Shown here one piece after another: positions 63,019-64,000 of a stretch of DNA of 64,000 nucleotides. Position numbers and translations under genes: made by a program. The stretch comes from CAYFWF01 sp964346815 (GTDB lineage Bacteria; Acidobacteriota; Aminicenantia; Aminicenantales; Aminicenantaceae). The DNA lies in contig CAYFWF010000018.1 in assembly GCA_964346815.1 (NCBI GenBank), positions 59,748 through 123,747 of the forward strand. Direction: 5' to 3'. Every line of letters starts with the position of its first letter. Position 1 is the first letter of the stretch. The notes under the pieces were generated by a model. It saw only the letters and a list, made by a program, of their open reading frames with translations, made no database searches and was not told where the DNA came from.

Positions 63019-63750
63019 ATGAAAAAAAATGCATTAGTTCCAACGGGAGTAGTGGATCTAGTAAAAAAGTCAGAGATTCCTTCTTTCCTTGATCAAATTC
63101 GACCGGTTTGGCAATCCAAAAACTTGATTAATAGAGTAAGGAAATTACTTTTTGTTGATCCAAGCAGTGCATGCCAACGTCTTCTTAATGCTGCCATCCA
63201 TGATCTTGAAGAAAAAATTGTTATTGCTGGGATTGATATTGCAAAGGAGGCAGCCAATCAACACAAATTGCCACCAATCGAGAGAGAAGAAGATTTAGAG
63301 AACTACACGACGGCTAAAATTATAGACCTTGCTTATCGAATGGGCCTGCTCTCAAGAGCAGAATGGAGAAAAGTAATTCGTTGTTATGATATCCGTCAGG
63401 ACTTAGAACACGAGGATGATGAATATGAGGCTGGTGTTGAAGACTGTCTCTATGTGTTTAAGACATGTATAGAGTCAATTCTTTCAAAGGACCCGGTGCA
63501 ATTGATTAGAGTAACTGACGTAAAGGGCGTTGTGGAAGAAGCAGATCCAGTAACTCCTTCCCAGTCGCTTATCGAAGATTTTTCAGGAGCTCCTTCTTCG
63601 CCCCAAGAAGAGATTATGAAATTTTTGATGAGCTATGCTTTAGATAACGCCCAGTCGGATATTGTGCGCCATAACTCCTTTACTTTCTTATTGAAGCTAT
63701 CTCCTTTAATGCATAATCGGATATGCCCCCCATTTTCCGTACCACTTTGA
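63019..63750 (+). CDS. HEPN-like protein, possibly truncated at the C-terminus
   Basis: 243 residues from ATG 63019 (AAGGGG upstream). All-helical, with KIIDLAYRMGLLSRAEWRKVI followed by YDIRQDLEHEDDEYEAG (~124-140): R-x4-H (R126, H131) is the HEPN ribonuclease signature, and the surrounding ~130 residues have HEPN-like helices. After ~165 the sequence is low in homology, and the final NRICPPFSVPL looks like out-of-frame text, so a frameshift may have shortened the gene. HEPN proteins act in toxin-antitoxin and anti-phage systems; no partner is visible. A/T-rich, in the island. Confidence 0.45.
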   Translation: MKKNALVPTGVVDLVKKSEIPSFLDQIRPVWQSKNLINRVRKLLFVDPSSACQRLLNAAIHDLEEKIVIAGIDIAKEAANQHKLPPIEREEDLENYTTAKIIDLAYRMGLLSRAEWRKVIRCYDIRQDLEHEDDEYEAGVEDCLYVFKTCIESILSKDPVQLIRVTDVKGVVEEADPVTPSQSLIEDFSGAPSSPQEEIMKFLMSYALDNAQSDIVRHNSFTFLLKLSPLMHNRICPPFSVPL

Positions 63751-63839
63751 GGGCTACTTTTCGCATCTCAGCTTGATAATGAACCCTTCTTTTTAAACTA
63801 TATTATACACTGGAAGTATTGAAAAATGGCGCATAATAA

Positions 63840-63986
63840 TTAATTTCGTTCCATTCCATTCAATTTACCCAACCTCTTCCCCGTGTCCACAAGCTCAGCT
63901 ATACCTGAATCAGAGTCCTTCCAGAGGGTGAGGAACTTTTTGAAGTGTTCCGGGGAATTGCTTTTTAAAATAAAGAAAGTTTGACT
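63840..63986 (-). pseudogene. C-terminal fragment of a TPR-repeat protein
   Basis: The minus strand encodes ~48 residues ending in TAA, with HFKKFLTLWKDSDSGIAELVD and GKRLGKLNGMERN. The F-L-x-L-W-K-D-a-D pattern is the usual C-terminal end of TPR proteins in this kind of bacterium. An in-frame TAG at 63987 cuts it off just before the window edge. The rest of 63751-63839 shows no gene. Confidence 0.45.
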
Positions 63987-64000
63987 CTATAGCCATCTTT

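Noticed and set aside
1..64000. CRISPR array, rRNA operon, complete insertion sequence or prophage
   Set aside because: No regularly spaced repeats, no rRNA-like stretch, and no transposase, integrase or phage structural gene is visible anywhere in the window.

Overview
The window looks like a chromosomal segment of a Gram-negative, protein- and cell-wall-scavenging anaerobe or facultative anaerobe. Outer-membrane markers are a TonB-dependent receptor, a DUF5916 barrel, a DUF481 barrel, an RND tripartite pump and a Tat-exported amidohydrolase. The mix of DUF5916, BNR propeller, Ca-loop M14 peptidases, D-aminoacylase, ECF sigma pairs and LA_2272-type repeat protein resembles Acidobacteriota / Candidatus Aminicenantes. 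That placement is inference; there is no rRNA gene in the window. UGA, UAA and UAG all serve as stops.

Layout. 1-4.45 kb: a truncated Spy/CpxP-like gene, a DUF5916 outer-membrane protein, and on the minus strand an ECF sigma - anti-sigma - Spy-like operon with a sigmaE-type promoter. 4.6-18.4 kb: plus-strand enzymes, many with export signals: O-methyltransferase, NamZ-type exo-muramidase, RraA-like protein, M28 peptidase, geranylgeranyl-reductase-type flavoprotein, FolD, GH2 exo-glycosidase, BNR propeller, anchored methyltransferase, SDR. 18.4-28.4 kb: MFS transporter, a TonB receptor divergent from a TetR regulator with tandem palindromic operators between them, small envelope proteins, ABC-F ATPase, LA_2272-type repeat protein. 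28.7-34.3 kb: a secreted unknown, Tat D-aminoacylase, an inverted-repeat element, a second ECF sigma / zinc anti-sigma pair, a secreted unknown, a secreted VOC protein. 34.3-41.9 kb: an operon of one membrane-fusion protein and two RND pumps, all overlapping by 4 nt. 42.1-48 kb: a second, decayed copy of the inverted-repeat element, then an exported M24 and two M14 metallopeptidases.

48.1-49.8 kb is a small island: tRNA-Arg remnant, AbiEii/AbiEi toxin-antitoxin pair with promoter and operator, and a SnoaL-like gene remnant. 50.2-57.2 kb is a tightly overlapping aromatic supra-operon: DAHP synthase, aroB, aroD, an aroE-aroK fusion, aroA, aroC, chorismate mutase, tyrA. A convergent trpB2 follows. 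It encodes the route from PEP + E4P to chorismate and on toward tyrosine.

From 59.1 kb the sequence becomes AT-rich and decayed. It holds a truncated hisG, two 157-bp direct repeats starting in the anticodon loop of a tRNA-Leu(UAA) 3' half and flanking a 1.4-kb cassette (membrane protein + DsrE), a NorV-like flavodiiron gene with an in-frame UGA behind an FNR-type class II promoter, a hemerythrin remnant, a HEPN-like protein and a TPR remnant. This is the most unusual part of the window: a tRNA-anchored island of redox / nitrosative-stress genes in various states of decay.
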